Below, in pieces: positions 10,386 through 21,859 of a DNA stretch of 64,000 bases. Positions within the stretch are counted from its first letter, which is position 1, and each line of letters opens with the position of its first letter. Below the pieces are notes generated by a model that was not told the origin of the DNA, made no database searches, and saw only the letters and a list, made by a program, of their open reading frames with translations. The DNA is from Liolophura sinensis. Lineage: Eukaryota; Mollusca; Polyplacophora; Chitonida; Chitonidae. Location: positions 19,231,127 to 19,295,126 of the forward strand of contig NC_088297.1 of assembly GCF_032854445.1 (NCBI RefSeq), in the 5' to 3' direction. Both the position numbers and the translations under genes were made by a program.

Positions 10386-10821
10386 CCAAATATACCTTCA
10401 TACATATTCTTTCATATTTTTACATGTAATATTCATACTCTACAGTGTTCTATTCTTGTGGGTAGCCGTGTTGCTTGCAATCTCAGTAGGAAGTCTTATA
10501 TCACAGGCCATAGTCGAGTGAAGGCCTTTCCTCACAGCACATTGTGTATACCGTCGTGAACTGAAGAATGATTTGAATTCAAAAGTCTTTTGAATACAGG
10601 TTTCTAAACATAAATAGAGCGCTAAAAATCACGAAGAAAGAGTTGTCACTAGAAAAGAATTTTTAACCACTATATGTGCACTGCATCAACTTCAGCAGTG
10701 TTCGTTGTGTTAATCTCGTGTTAACAAACCTCATAACCACTTTCCAGCAAATGTGTTACAACTTTCCTCCAACACCTTGAATTGAAGCTTCATCTGTGCC
10801 ATAGCAGAGCGATTGTATAAA

Positions 10822-13278
10822 ATGTCTGAAAGGTGGAAAAGGTTTGTAGAACAATGGTTATTACGTCTAATAGCTACGGCCATGTTTGCGCTGCAAGTTT
10901 CGTCTCAGCTGACGTGTTTTCAGGTGTGTACGTGTCGTCCACCCGAGGTGACGTGCCATGTATCCAGTTCTAACCACCTGCCAACGTTCTATTACCTTGC
11001 AAAGTATAACGTCTTGAAGATATACGGCACGCCACAATTTTCCCAGCTTCCGCCAGGTACATTCCAGCAAACCTGGGGCGTCATCGATCTCACCATTGCG
11101 AACACTAACATTGAAACGCTCAGATGTGAAGATTTTCAAGGCTTGCAAGCAACCATTTCGACGTTGCGACTTACCAAGCACGCCATCAAAGAGGTACCAA
11201 AATGTGCTTTAGAGAAGCTTACGAAACTTGTGCATCTGTATATGAATGACTGCAAGATTGAGTCTTTGGTAGCCGGTGACTTCTCAAATAAGGGAGTTCT
11301 TGCGACGTTAGATCTGGCAGGTAATACAATCACAGAAATAAATGTCCGCGCTTTTACAAGCATGCAAAAGCTTAAGTACATAAATTTAAGTAATAACAAG
11401 CTTACCAGGTTAATGTCTCAGCAGTTTGAAGGTCTCGGGGCACCCTCCTTGGAAATAATTGACCTCAGTAACAATCGGATCGACACAATCGCCAAAAACA
11501 GTTTCGGTGGAATTGCCCCTTCGTTGAAGCGTCTGGACTTATCGAATAACAAAATAGCCCAGGCATCATTGGAACCTCTCTTGAGCCCATTTCCAACCTT
11601 TGCTGAACTGAATACGCTGGTTATGTCTGGTAACCCGTTAACTGTTATCGACAATCAAGAAATTCAAAATATTTTCCCTCGCTTATCATCTCTGTCTTTG
11701 GCAAGTTGCTCTCTCTCGGCGTTTGATGTGAATGAATACAGCCATCTTCGATCACTGAACGTCTCGAATAATGGCCTGGCGATTACCGATGTTGTCATTG
11801 ACAACCGAGAAATGCTTTGTGGTGATTCCGAATCCTGTCCCGATATTTCTGTGGATGTGTCTAGGAACAAAGTAGCTTCTATTTATGTGAGAATGGATTA
11901 CACCCTGTCGCTTGACAGTGTAAGTGTGACAGCCACAGATACTGGTCTTGAAATGGTTCTTGTTAACATTACGCAGAATTCCACAGCTAAAGACGCTTTA
12001 GCTACCATCGTCTTGAACTTGAGCAAAAACCAGTCTTTAAAGCCTGTGCAGGTTTACATTGAAGAGCTTGGTGAAGACAAGTGGAACAGTTCCGCAAATA
12101 TCTCACTCAATCTTAGTGATAATAATTTTCAAAACGGATTGAACGCCCATCTTAAAGTTTATTCGTCTACATCGGACTCCTCTCAGAAGTACGAGGAAAT
12201 AGACATCTGCTCATTTACGAATCGCTCCATTGAAATTTGGGAATTGGACCTTTCTGGGAACGAAATACCTTCTATACCAACTCAGTCTTGCGTGATTGGA
12301 GAAGTCAGCGTTTTGAAATTAAACAGAAATAAGATTCGTCGAATTCGTAAACTTTCTCTGAATGGAAAGGCTAGTGGCTTTGACAGAACACGAACAATAC
12401 AGCTCCGGGCAAATGCTATTGAGGCCATAGATGCAAATGCCTTCGACGGTTTTCCGAATTTGGAAAACCTAGACTTAAGAGATAATGTTATCAAGACACT
12501 TCCGGAAATGACATTCTTAAAATCTCTAAAGAGTTTTAAGATGCTTGCCTTGGACAACAATCCTTTGATGTGTGATTGTAGCATGGCTTGGATACAAAAC
12601 TATGGGGTGTTTTTCCCAGTCTCTGACCCACCCAAAGCCACGATCTCCGGGCGGTGTCGCAATGATACAGGGTACAGCGTCCTGTGCTACAACTGGGGCA
12701 AAAGCTCATGTGCTGTGCCTTCAATCAGCCTACCTGAACAATACCGACTAGGACGGGTGTGTGAAGTAGATGATTATATCAGCATCACCTATTTCGACCT
12801 ATCCACAGACGGACAAAACATTCTGGTAAAGTGGCTAAAAATTGGACCTGCATTGTTGTACGGTTACAGCATCTCATACAAGAGCCCCTCTTCCCAGAGG
12901 GCTGATTTCTTGGTGGGACCCGCCTCAACAAATGCTACACTTGCTTTACCACAAGGCAAGAGCTATAACATTTGCCTGACCGCAATTATTTCTCGTACCA
13001 ACAATCTGCAAAGGGAGAAAGCTTACTGCAAAAGTATAACTACCGTTGCTTCGCCTGCTGTCATAACACTGGCTGTGTTACTCTCTTTTTCCACTGTGTG
13101 GGGAGTAGCCGCGCTTTCTCTGATCATACGGTACAGATTAAAGGGTTCTGATTGCTCGCCCAGGAACAGATCAGGGCATGGTCTGGATGATACAATATCT
13201 AAACGATATGAGATACCAAATCAAATACAGTCTACATCAAGGATCAGTGAAATTTATGATGAGGTAGATACAGTGTAG
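10822..13278 (+). CDS. type I membrane leucine-rich-repeat receptor-like protein
   Basis: Intact single-exon frame of 818 residues ending in TAG. I start at ATG 10822 (context AAAATGT); the frame is open slightly further upstream but has no earlier ATG. Residues about 12-29 are a hydrophobic signal peptide. C32, C36, C38 and C45 form an LRRNT cap (Cx3CxCx6C). Two blocks of LRRs follow (about 60-320 and 470-580, with LDLSNNxI and LDLRDNVI motifs), separated by a less regular N-glycosylation-rich stretch. An LRRCT cap starts at C584-x-C586. A fibronectin III-like region (about 660-740) and one TM helix (about 744-770) precede a 48-residue tail with tyrosine motifs YEIP (Y796) and YDEV (Y812). 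No TIR or kinase domain is present, so it is not a Toll receptor. Adhesion or neural-type LRR receptors are the nearest architecture; the ligand is unknown. Confidence 0.93.
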   Translation: MSERWKRFVEQWLLRLIATAMFALQVSSQLTCFQVCTCRPPEVTCHVSSSNHLPTFYYLAKYNVLKIYGTPQFSQLPPGTFQQTWGVIDLTIANTNIETLRCEDFQGLQATISTLRLTKHAIKEVPKCALEKLTKLVHLYMNDCKIESLVAGDFSNKGVLATLDLAGNTITEINVRAFTSMQKLKYINLSNNKLTRLMSQQFEGLGAPSLEIIDLSNNRIDTIAKNSFGGIAPSLKRLDLSNNKIAQASLEPLLSPFPTFAELNTLVMSGNPLTVIDNQEIQNIFPRLSSLSLASCSLSAFDVNEYSHLRSLNVSNNGLAITDVVIDNREMLCGDSESCPDISVDVSRNKVASIYVRMDYTLSLDSVSVTATDTGLEMVLVNITQNSTAKDALATIVLNLSKNQSLKPVQVYIEELGEDKWNSSANISLNLSDNNFQNGLNAHLKVYSSTSDSSQKYEEIDICSFTNRSIEIWELDLSGNEIPSIPTQSCVIGEVSVLKLNRNKIRRIRKLSLNGKASGFDRTRTIQLRANAIEAIDANAFDGFPNLENLDLRDNVIKTLPEMTFLKSLKSFKMLALDNNPLMCDCSMAWIQNYGVFFPVSDPPKATISGRCRNDTGYSVLCYNWGKSSCAVPSISLPEQYRLGRVCEVDDYISITYFDLSTDGQNILVKWLKIGPALLYGYSISYKSPSSQRADFLVGPASTNATLALPQGKSYNICLTAIISRTNNLQREKAYCKSITTVASPAVITLAVLLSFSTVWGVAALSLIIRYRLKGSDCSPRNRSGHGLDDTISKRYEIPNQIQSTSRISEIYDEVDTV

Positions 13279-13362
13279 TGTTTACGAGTAAGTTGTCAAA
13301 GGCAGATGGTTTACGTGGGACACTCAATTTTCTTCTATGCATGTATATACTGAAACACTTAC

Positions 13363-13425
13363 AGTATATAGAGTAAATGGACAGTGTGATAATAGGCAAA
13401 TGGTCACAAAGCTCGTGTGCGATTT
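13363..13425 (+). repeat. Rep-C fragment
   Basis: AGAGTAAATGGACAGTGTGA, then TAATAGGCAAATGGTCACA, matches the start of Rep-C with a short internal deletion. It lies just 3' of the LRR gene. Confidence 0.5.
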
Positions 13426-15175
13426 AAATGATATCACAGATTCTCCAGATGGTATAGTTTCCTTTCCTTTCTTCTCTTTCTTCCACCAATCAGATTCTAT
13501 TTTCCATTCATGCTGTAATCAGTCAATCTCATGCATCTCTAAGTACTCATACATTCATAATTTTGTTTTAACTCTTTTCAACTATTAAAATTTTTCCACA
13601 GCTTTAGAAAATCGTCGCCTTTCCCGGATATATCAGCTATACATTTTTCGATTTTATAATTGTCAGTTACCGTTTTCTGCAGGTTAATTATGTTTAATTT
13701 GGCGTCATTTCGTCTCATGTCAAAGATGTACTTTTTTGCTGAAATCGTAAGTAAATTTACAGGTGAAGAATTGTGTTTCCCGCTCCATCTCATAATAATG
13801 ACTTTGGGAGTTATTTTAATATCAGTTTTCCACTTTTGTGATAGCCACTTTTCGTATTCTGTCCAAAATTTACGTGTTTCCGGACATTCAATGAAAGAGT
13901 GTTCTGTAGTGTCCTTACCGAGTCTGCAGTAATTAAAAATATCGTCGTGTCTCTGTCCTATTTTAAACAGATAAGATTTTGTTGGCGTTATCCTGTGTAA
14001 GACTTTGTATTGAAAATCTCGTAGCTTGGTGTATTGAGTGCATTGATAAATAGATTCGAATACCTTTTCCCAATCAGTTTCTTTATCTAACCTTACAGTA
14101 TCCTTCCATTTTTCTTTCATTTTGATATTTTGCTGCAACTCATTATTTAATAAATCGTAAAAGTGATTTGTTCCCCGTTTTTGTTTAGTCAGTAATCGTA
14201 TGTTCGATGGAAAGGAGGGGCAATATACATCATGCTTCTCATTTATCGTGAGCCACTGGGTTGGAACATTTCGAATTAACCTATTATAATCTTAGAAAGT
14301 ACCTTTCACTTTAAATTTTTGTTTGAAATCTTTAAATGTCAACAAATTTCCTCCTGATTTTTTAAAATCCCTTATAAACCTTACATTATTTTGATACCAG
14401 TGGCTAATAAAATAAATTGGTTCTTTAAACCTTGGGTTATACCATAAATTTTCATCAAGAATATTTGTCTGATATTTTTTTGTGTTATTTCCTGCCATGC
14501 CCTTAGAGTATCTACCCAGAAAGGGTTGTTTACTCTTTTTAGTATTAGCCGTATATACTTACCCCCTAGTGTATCATTTTGATATATACTTACATTTTGC
14601 CATTTATATTTCGCTAATAACAATTTTCTCATCCAAGATATTTTTAACGATTGCACAAATGGTATTAAGTTTACCATCCGTAATCCACCTTTTGAGTAGT
14701 CCTTTACGATAGTGGATCTTTGTATCCTATCTGGACCATCATTCCATATGAATTTATAAAGTAATACATTTATTTCTTTCATAGTGCTATCTGGTGAGTT
14801 TGGGAGGGAAAGGAACAAATGAATTAGTTTTGATAGAGCTAGAGATTGTATAACTGTTATTTTTCCTAACAATGATAGGTTTCTGATTTTCCATCTTTGA
14901 AGATCAGTTTTCAATTCCTCTATTCTAGCCAAATAATTTATTTTCCATATGTTATTAAATTTCACCGTTGAGAAATTTATGCCCAATATGTTAAGTTTTT
15001 CCACCCAATCTAATTTCACTTGCTGACATAGTTTTACATTGGATCCGGACAGAGAACCTATCCATGCTGCCTTTGTATCTAAACATGATAGTGCTCTTGA
15101 GAGAGACTTTTCGGACCTATCTAAGATTAACTGTGTATCATCGGCATATTGGCTTATTTTATGTTCTGTTTTTGT

Positions 15176-15904
15176 TTATATTCCCTTTATATTCTGTTTT
15201 ATTCCCTTTATAACTGGGTTATTTCTTATCATTGAACCTAAAATTTCAGCACATAACAGAAAAATATACGGAGAAATTGGATCTCCTTGTCTACATCCTC
15301 TACTAATATTAAACAGAGGGGATAAAATGCCGTTTTGGAGGATACACGTAGAAATATCAGTCTGAAACAATTTTATCCAGGATCTTATATCTTGTCTAAA
15401 TTTAAAGGTCTTCAGTATTTCTTCTATGAATTCCCAAGAGATAGAGTCGAATGCCTTTTCAAAATCTATTGACAGCAGTAACTCGGGTATTTGTCTCTCC
15501 TTTGTTTCAAACATTATGTCGTAAATTAGACGTACATTATCTGCAATGCATCTTCCAGAAATAAAACCCTTCTGATCTTCATTTATAATGTCATTAAGAA
15601 CTGTTTTAAGCCGATTTGCAATGCAAGTACTGTAGAGTTTGTAATTTACATTTAATAAGGTGATGGGTCTCCAGTTTTTAAAAATATTTCTAGGTTTATT
15701 TGGTTTTGGTAAACATGTTATAATCCCTTGCTTTTGAGATCGTGACAATTCGCCTTTTAAAAAACTGTCATTTCCTGCCCTTAAAACAAAGTATCCTACA
15801 TCTTTCCAGAACACCTGATAGAATTCTACAGGGAAACCGTCTATTTGTGGAGTTTTGTCATCTTTCATATTTCTCAAACAGTTTGTTAACTCTTCCAAAG
15901 TCAA
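15176..15904 (-). pseudogene. LINE reverse transcriptase core, fragment
   Basis: 242 codons open on the - strand, covering the fingers and palm of a non-LTR reverse transcriptase up to just before the YADD box. The YADD box continues in another frame at 15,137-15,148. The frameshift near 15,175 separates the two parts. Confidence 0.9.
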
Positions 15905-16505
15905 TAACCCCTCTAATTTAACTGCATCAGCATCTAAGAGTCTATCTAGTTTTATGTCCTGAAGACGTCCCCTAAGGTTTTTTTCCTCTTACCGTTTTTG
16001 TATACAGATTGGAATAATAATTTATCTGTGCCTCCAGAATATCTGCCGTTTGGTATATTTCTTTCCCATCGTCAAGTGTTAGTTTTGAGATAAGTTTGTT
16101 TGTGTAATTCCTTTTTTCCATAGCTAAAAAATATTTTGTCGGTTTTTCTCCTTGTTCGATCTTTCTTGCTTTTGACCTAATAAGCAATCCATCTATTTCT
16201 TTTTCTCTCAGCTTTGATATTCTATTTTAAGGTTATTGAGTTCACCTAGCTTCGAATCTGTTACATTGATAAAATTTGTTTGAATTTCCCTATCTATTTC
16301 TTCAATTTGCTTTTCCAGTTGTGTTTCTCTTATCCTTTCTTCTTTCCGTTTTCTTGACGAATATTTAATTGTTTCTCCTCTTTTTTTCATTAGCAATACT
16401 TCTAAAAATAATTGATCACTGATGCAAAGCTGTATTCGATCTTTAGGAATATTTTTTAAATTGCCTCTGCTGTATATTATAGGACTGTATTCATCTAATG
16501 TTTCG

Positions 16506-17272
16506 TCAATAATATTTTTGACTAAATCGATATATGCTGAGTGAACAGTTTAATTTCCAGCAGCCTTTGCCACATTCACAATTTATGAACTTACATTTCA
16601 ATGTTATAGCGGAGTGATCGCTCCTGTATCCTGGAATAATTTCTGCTTGTGTAGATATATTAAAAATGTCATCAGATACTAAGAAAAAATCTAGTCTAGT
16701 TTGCTTTTTGGGGTTCTTGCGTCTCCATGTATATCGTCTCTCATTTTCATGCATTGTCCTCCAAACATCTATATATTGATTCCCATTTATCAAATTCAAC
16801 ACTTTAGTTCTTGGGGTAGGGTTATTTAGATGCTGGTAATTGTGTCTTTTTGAGGGTCGATAACTAAATTCCATTCCCCACAGATAATAACAGACGGATT
16901 TCCAATTTGCTTTATTTTATTATTAATATGATTATAGAAAGAGGGTTTGTCACTATTTGGTCCGTACAAACTGCAGAGAGTTACAGGTATGTCATGTATA
17001 TTTAGGTTCATTAGAATATAGTTACCATTTGGGTCAAAATTTCGATTGAGCAATATAATTACACCTCTTGATTTAGAGCTGTGAGGGCTTACCCAGGCAT
17101 CGTATTCCCATTCCCGTTTTAGAATGTCGCCATAATTTGAGTCGCTATGGGTGTCCTGTAAACATATAATTGAAAAATTCTTTTTTTTTGAAATAATGGA
17201 ATACATCCCTTCTTTTTTGACGTCTGCTATTCCTCGACAGTTCATCGTGTCGATATTCACTGTATCAGTCAT
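16506..17272 (-). pseudogene. LINE endonuclease domain, frameshifted
   Basis: Two overlapping - strand frames (17,272-16,826 and 16,874-16,506) together cover an exonuclease/endonuclease/phosphatase-fold domain. The usual catalytic contexts LQE and GDxN appear here as LQD and GEWN, while SDH is kept. The frame changes near 16,850. Confidence 0.85.
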
Positions 17273-17299
17273 AGATTGGTTTGTAATCTGTTAAAGTCG

Positions 17300-19300
17300 G
17301 GAAAAGGGCGAAAAACTTAGCTTCTGTGTATTACTCAATTTGGCTTTTTTAGTTTTCACAGTATCTCGGCCAATATGGAAAAACTCATAGCCTTTGGTAA
17401 TCAACATTACCTTTCTTATCAAAACAGACACACGTACACATCTACTCAACCTCTCTTTCAGAAGGATACACATGCCATTCCAACAACATTAGAATAAGGT
17501 ATGTTTAAGTATAGTCTCATCATTTTGGTGGATCTTGTATATGTATATACATTGCTTTAATTGTGTTACATATTGTAGCTGACATGGAATAGTTCCTTAA
17601 TATAGTGTTCTGTTGTGATTTGGGTATAGCTTATGAATACAGAAGATCATACACAAGAATGGAATATAAAGGCAAGGTGGATTCTGGAGAATAAAATACA
17701 TATTAGGAAAGCTGATAGGTTTTCACAGATCCTATTGTCGATCGCACCCATCATATTTATCACTGGTAATATTGTGCAGAATAGTATACTATTTCTTTTT
17801 CGACACATTAAAGCTGTGTATTTCGTTAACTTAAAATGTCCTATTAATTCTAAGAGTTTTTTGTTTTACGAGAGCAAACTGAGTTATCAGATAGCATATA
17901 TCCTTCACATTGCAGAAATTATTTATTATTTATATTTCCTGACTGAGCTTGAAGAGTATACAGATGTGGTGGAGGGGTGGTGCAGAATATTTATTATCGC
18001 CATATCACAGGATGGGCTTCTCTCATCATGAAATGTGATAATACCCAACCCAAATACATATTACACAAACCATGCAAGTACACACTGCATGGTCCAACAC
18101 TGATCTTTCTTTAGCATGAACTGACGGCAAACCTAGCGAGTCAAAATTACATATTTCATAACCACTCGACACTGCGGCTTGAAAAACATAAGGAAGTTAC
18201 AGTGCATACGTAAGGCATGCATCAAAATTCAACTTTATCATTCAGGTCAAGTAAGACGGCATACATTCCATGACAATTGGACATATCTTGCCGGCAATAA
18301 GTGTGAATGCTATATTCACAACCCGTTGCTGAGGAACATAAGTGTCGCTCCGTATGGAATGTTCAGACATCATGACGAAAACAGGACAGCTTTTTGTGTA
18401 ATTTATCGTCTGAATGGATATTATTTGGAACTCTTCCTTCTTTGCCACTTACATATGTACACAGTATCCTCCTAAGGGACAGAGCGACTCATTTATGCAA
18501 ATCTTACGCTGATGTTGTAATGCAAAACACTCAAACGAAACTGTATTACGTGTGCGCAAGGAAAGTTAAATATACTCGTGAGTACAATGAAAAACTCTAA
18601 TACGATAAATAAATGATGTAGTTTTAATTTTTGCACAAATAACCCAACGGCATGGCTGCATGTAATTTGGGGCCAGTTTGACCTCAGAAAAGAAATGAAC
18701 TATATCCTAAAGCCGGTGTATTAACAAAGTGCATTGCGAAGCTAAATATTATACCCAAATTTTAACGCCAAAGCCTCTAAAGCAGAAGTTACACACGTCG
18801 GCATGTAATTGCGTCATCAAACGCTATCTCTCTAAGTTTCCTCAGTTTTAGTATGGAAGTGTCGAGAATATCTGTTTAAATCATAATTGTGGCCCTTCAG
18901 AGTTCCTCTTAATCCGTATTTGGGGAGCTTTGTTGGCATTGTGTCTAATAAAATCTTGGCGTTCCATACTTGAATAGTTATAAGCAAAGCGCAACTGAGG
19001 TATTTTTTTTTATTTTATTAACGACCATTTATGAAATAGCATAGTAGACTGTTTCACTGGCCTCTTGATACTTCCCCTAAACCTGGTGCTGAGGGAGGTA
19101 TAAGCACTCACGATTTTTTTTTTGCATTGTCATAATGGTTTTATGAGCAGTACATGTATTTGCACATGTATACAACCTTGAAATCATTTACGGATTACGA
19201 GATGAAAATTATGTACAGTTATAGATAAGATGTCTAAAATATCGACTTTCTGCTTAGGATAGATAAAAACTGCTGACTACTTCTTTTATATATGTTAATC
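17300..19300. other. no gene supported; one 132-codon AT-rich open frame
   Basis: The + strand frame at 17,633-18,031 is hydrophobic and AT-rich, without a recognisable domain or clear splice context. It may be chance or part of an unrecognised repeat. Smaller frames at 18,179-18,600 overlap an antisense frame and look accidental. Confidence 0.35.
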
Positions 19301-19309
19301 CCACCATTT

Positions 19310-19372
19310 TGTTTGCCGCCGTCGTATAAGTGAAATATTCTTAAGTACTGCGTAAAACACCAATCAAACAAA
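19310..19372 (+). mobile_element. SINE-A 3' fragment
   Basis: CCGCCGTCGTATAAGTGAAA, TATTCTTAAGTACTGCG, TAAAACACCAATCAAACAAA: the core and tail only. Confidence 0.85.
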
Positions 19373-19589
19373 CATACCAGTTAACGGTTTTATTTTCTAT
19401 TTAGGTATTATTTCTTACAAATTCCATTCTGATCCTATTGTTTAGCATTTTCAATAATTTCAGACCCCAGGGGCTTCTTTCTTTATTGAATTACAATTAA
19501 TACAATTACATGTTTGTACCTAATTCTGCTCGGGTCTAGGAATATTTTATAAGATGCCGCTATTTACGCATTTGTACGATCAGTTGGAA

Positions 19590-19700
19590 TAAAACTCTAA
19601 CGACAAGGTAGTCGTATTTCAACTATCATACTATTCACCAATTGCCAAATGCCGCACTGTCGTCAATGCTCTTTTTCACTGTCTGTGCAGCAGCCTTGTA
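19590..19700 (-). repeat. Rep-C fragment
   Basis: Reversed Rep-C start block: AATGCCGCACTGTCGTC on the + strand is the complement of GACGACAGTGCGGCATT, next to CCAATTGCCAAAT and CAACTATCATACTATTCACC. Confidence 0.45.
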
Positions 19701-20529
19701 TATTGTTACTGCGGACTGTTTTCCAGTGTTTTTGCAAGTGAGACACCTATATTTGTAACCTTCTTAGAAATTATGTACGAGCTGTATATATTGTTTGAAA
19801 TTTGAACTGCATGTGTGTCTTTCAGAAATTAATAAAAACTGATGACCTCTTCTCTCTAACATGTTATTAGCTTTATTATTTATATTTTATTTCTTACATA
19901 TTTATTTTGAAACTGGTGTTACATATCGGTTGTTCTAGAAATGAGTCGTCCCATTATCGATTTCTGACGATCCTTCATCGTCTACGACTCGTATTCGAAT
20001 GTTGGACTTGAAATTTGGATAGATAACGCCTTTGGAAAATACATAATTAAAGAATACATGATGAGGTTAAATTTATCATTCTTCATACTACGAATTTGTT
20101 TAGTGGTATTACCAAGTAAGTTTGTTTCCATAAGAAAATATAGTTAAAAACGGTGCGGAACTAGTAGAAAAGCACTTCCCAGAACAACTGAAAATGTAAA
20201 TGAAGGCTTTAGCTGGGTTTAAACTGTCCACTCGTTCTGTACTCCGATTTTAAGTTAAGTATATTCGTCGCTTTTGGCAGGTTGATTTGGATCTGCAAAG
20301 TCGTAATAAATGTGTAGGTCTATAATTCCCACTTTTATTGTTTTCGGTCAGTTTTGACGATATCTATTCGCTCTAACGAGATGTCTTAACGACTCACGTT
20401 TACAGTAATGCTATTCAATGTTAAAGGGATAGGGCATCAACCTATTTTGGTCAGCTGTGTGCACGTTTTCATTACTTTACGATAGCTGTCGAACACGTTT
20501 CAACTCGAAACATACACAGAGAAACATTT

Positions 20530-20640
20530 TGTCGTCAGTATGACTAAGATATGGGTAGTCAGCCGGTTTTGACTAACGTATGACGTCATTTTGACTATGG
20601 TAAGGGTTGTCAGCCGGTTATGATTAACGTATTAGGTTGA
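20530..20640. repeat. two tandem ~53-bp units with a full CRE palindrome
   Basis: GACTAAGATATGGGTAGTCA plus GCCGGTTTTGACTAACGTAT recurs about 53 bp later as GACTATGGTAAGGGTTGTCA plus GCCGGTTATGATTAACGTAT. TGACGTCA (consensus CRE) lies between them at 20,581-20,588. Confidence 0.7.
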
Positions 20641-21034
20641 CTAGATTACAACAGATTGACAGTCCGAAGTTTGTCAAAATTTACACACGGAATTGTCTAG
20701 TCGTTTTGACGAACATTAAGATAATCAATGTGTGTCAAAAGCTCGTCAAAGATTAAAACTTTCCGACCATAATGTCAGTCAAAATGAGTGTTGATCGTAC
20801 AAGCGACATGTCGATATAGTAGAATAATGCATGAACAGGATTTTAATGCTTTCTTTTGTATTGTTTTTCTGTGATTGCTTTTTTTATGTGAAAACTTATG
20901 TAATTTGATGACAACACAACACAGTGATGTCTGTGAGTTAACATCACTGAACTTTCTGTTTGTGATTCAACCATAGTGTTTGGGATCCAAGTTTCTGATA
21001 TTTAAGAATTTACAAGTAGAGTCATGATGAAACC

Positions 21035-21130
21035 CTGACGGATGTAAATTGACAAGAAGCCAGATTTCACAACGCATGCGCGTGACTATTTACTATCACT
21101 GTCCTCGCTAATCTGGCTTTACATGCTGCA
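21035..21130 (-). repeat. Rep-C fragment
   Basis: On the - strand: TAAAGCCAGATTAGCGAGGA, CAGTGATAGTAAATAGTCA, then GTGAAATCTGGCTTCTTGTC. This matches the Rep-C 5' half. Confidence 0.55.
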
Positions 21131-21372
21131 GTCTTTAAGTTTCTACTGCGATTACCTCTTCTGACAGTTATCGAAGAATTCATATATTAATTTATTTTGT
21201 TGATGTTTAACGCTATACCTGTTTTCAATAATCTTCCAATTAGGCGTAGGCCTATATATGGTACGGCGGTTATCGGCCTCTCCTGCGCCGAGGCAAAATT
21301 TTATACGTGTGGAAATTCAATCTCGCCAGGGAGAACAGAGGGAGAGAGAATCAGAATATGTACTTTGCTATA

Positions 21373-21456
21373 TATGTAATCTATTTTCCTATTTCCTGTA
21401 TATGTAATCTATTTTCCTATTTCCTATGTATGTAATCTATTTTCCTATATATGTAT
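21373..21456. repeat. 28-bp tandem repeat, three copies
   Basis: TATGTAATCTATTTTCCTAT starts at 21,373, 21,401 and 21,429; the third copy is cut short. Confidence 0.85.
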
Positions 21457-21654
21457 TCAGTAACAGAATACATTATATAGCATCACTCAGACTTTTCTGT
21501 TAAAATTAGGAAATTTTTTGTTTTAGTGTACCAGTCCAAACTGGACGATTTAAGGCAACCACGGAACTGAGTCTGGACATGGCTTTGTGTATAGATTTGT
21601 AATTTAAGTTTGCTTTGAAAAAAAAGAAAGTAAACACGCCAGTCGAGCGTTGAT

Positions 21655-21835
21655 TGATTGATTGATTGGTGCTTTACGCCGTGAAGTATATTTCACTCAC
21701 ACAATGGCGGCTAACATTATGGAGGGGAAACCCACGATCGAGTGTTGCTGATTGCTGTTATTATCGCCCTCATATTCTCGCCGTGTAGACCGATGGGAGG
21801 AAACCGGGCTGAGGGAAACCACAACTTTCTCCCAC
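21655..21835 (-). mobile_element. SINE-A, strongly diverged
   Basis: (GATT)n, then GGTGCTTTACGCCGTGAAGT, ATTTCACTCACACAATGGCG and GGAGGAAACCGGGC in SINE-A order. A non-matching stretch lies between the two AAACCCACGA-like segments. Confidence 0.65.
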
Positions 21836-21859
21836 TTTAAGATGAATACCACATTCTGG

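Larger units (their letters stand above)
13570..17290 (-). mobile_element. non-LTR retrotransposon (LINE) relic, endonuclease plus reverse transcriptase
   Basis: Read on the - strand, broken frames follow the order of a LINE ORF2. An APE-type endonuclease lies at 17,272-16,506 (NCRG start, CLQDTH, CGEWN, TRLDFFLVSDD, YRSDHSAI). A basic linker lies at 16,396-15,972. Reverse transcriptase lies at 15,904-14,381 (DGFPVEFYQ, NWRPITLLN, SIDFEKAFD, RGCRQGDPISPYIF, and YADD at 15,137-15,148). A C-terminal region lies at 14,138-13,578 with C...TEHSFIEC resembling the zf-RVT finger, followed by TAA. At least six frame changes or stops interrupt the reading (for example near 16,850, 16,200, 15,950, 15,175 and 14,290), so it is dead. 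The RQGDP-type motif and the endonuclease suggest the L1/Tx1-like group; the clade is tentative. Confidence 0.92.
19701..21640. other. no gene recognised; motif-rich intergenic DNA
   Basis: Contains a cluster of TTGAC/GTCAA motifs (20,515-20,790), a reversed Rep-C fragment (21,035-21,130), and a 28-bp tandem triplication (21,373-21,456). No exon is seen. Confidence 0.45.

Noticed and set aside
10813-10821. Three extra N-terminal residues for the LRR protein (TTG start)
   Set aside because: A nuclear animal gene should start at ATG; the first in-frame ATG is 10822, with A at -3.
13578-17272. Several separate - strand protein genes
   Set aside because: The frames are pieces of one LINE ORF2 in order, broken by frameshifts and stops, so they are listed as one dead element.
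17633-18031. 132-codon hydrophobic + frame
   Set aside because: AT-rich DNA, no domain, no splice or promoter evidence; retained only as a note.
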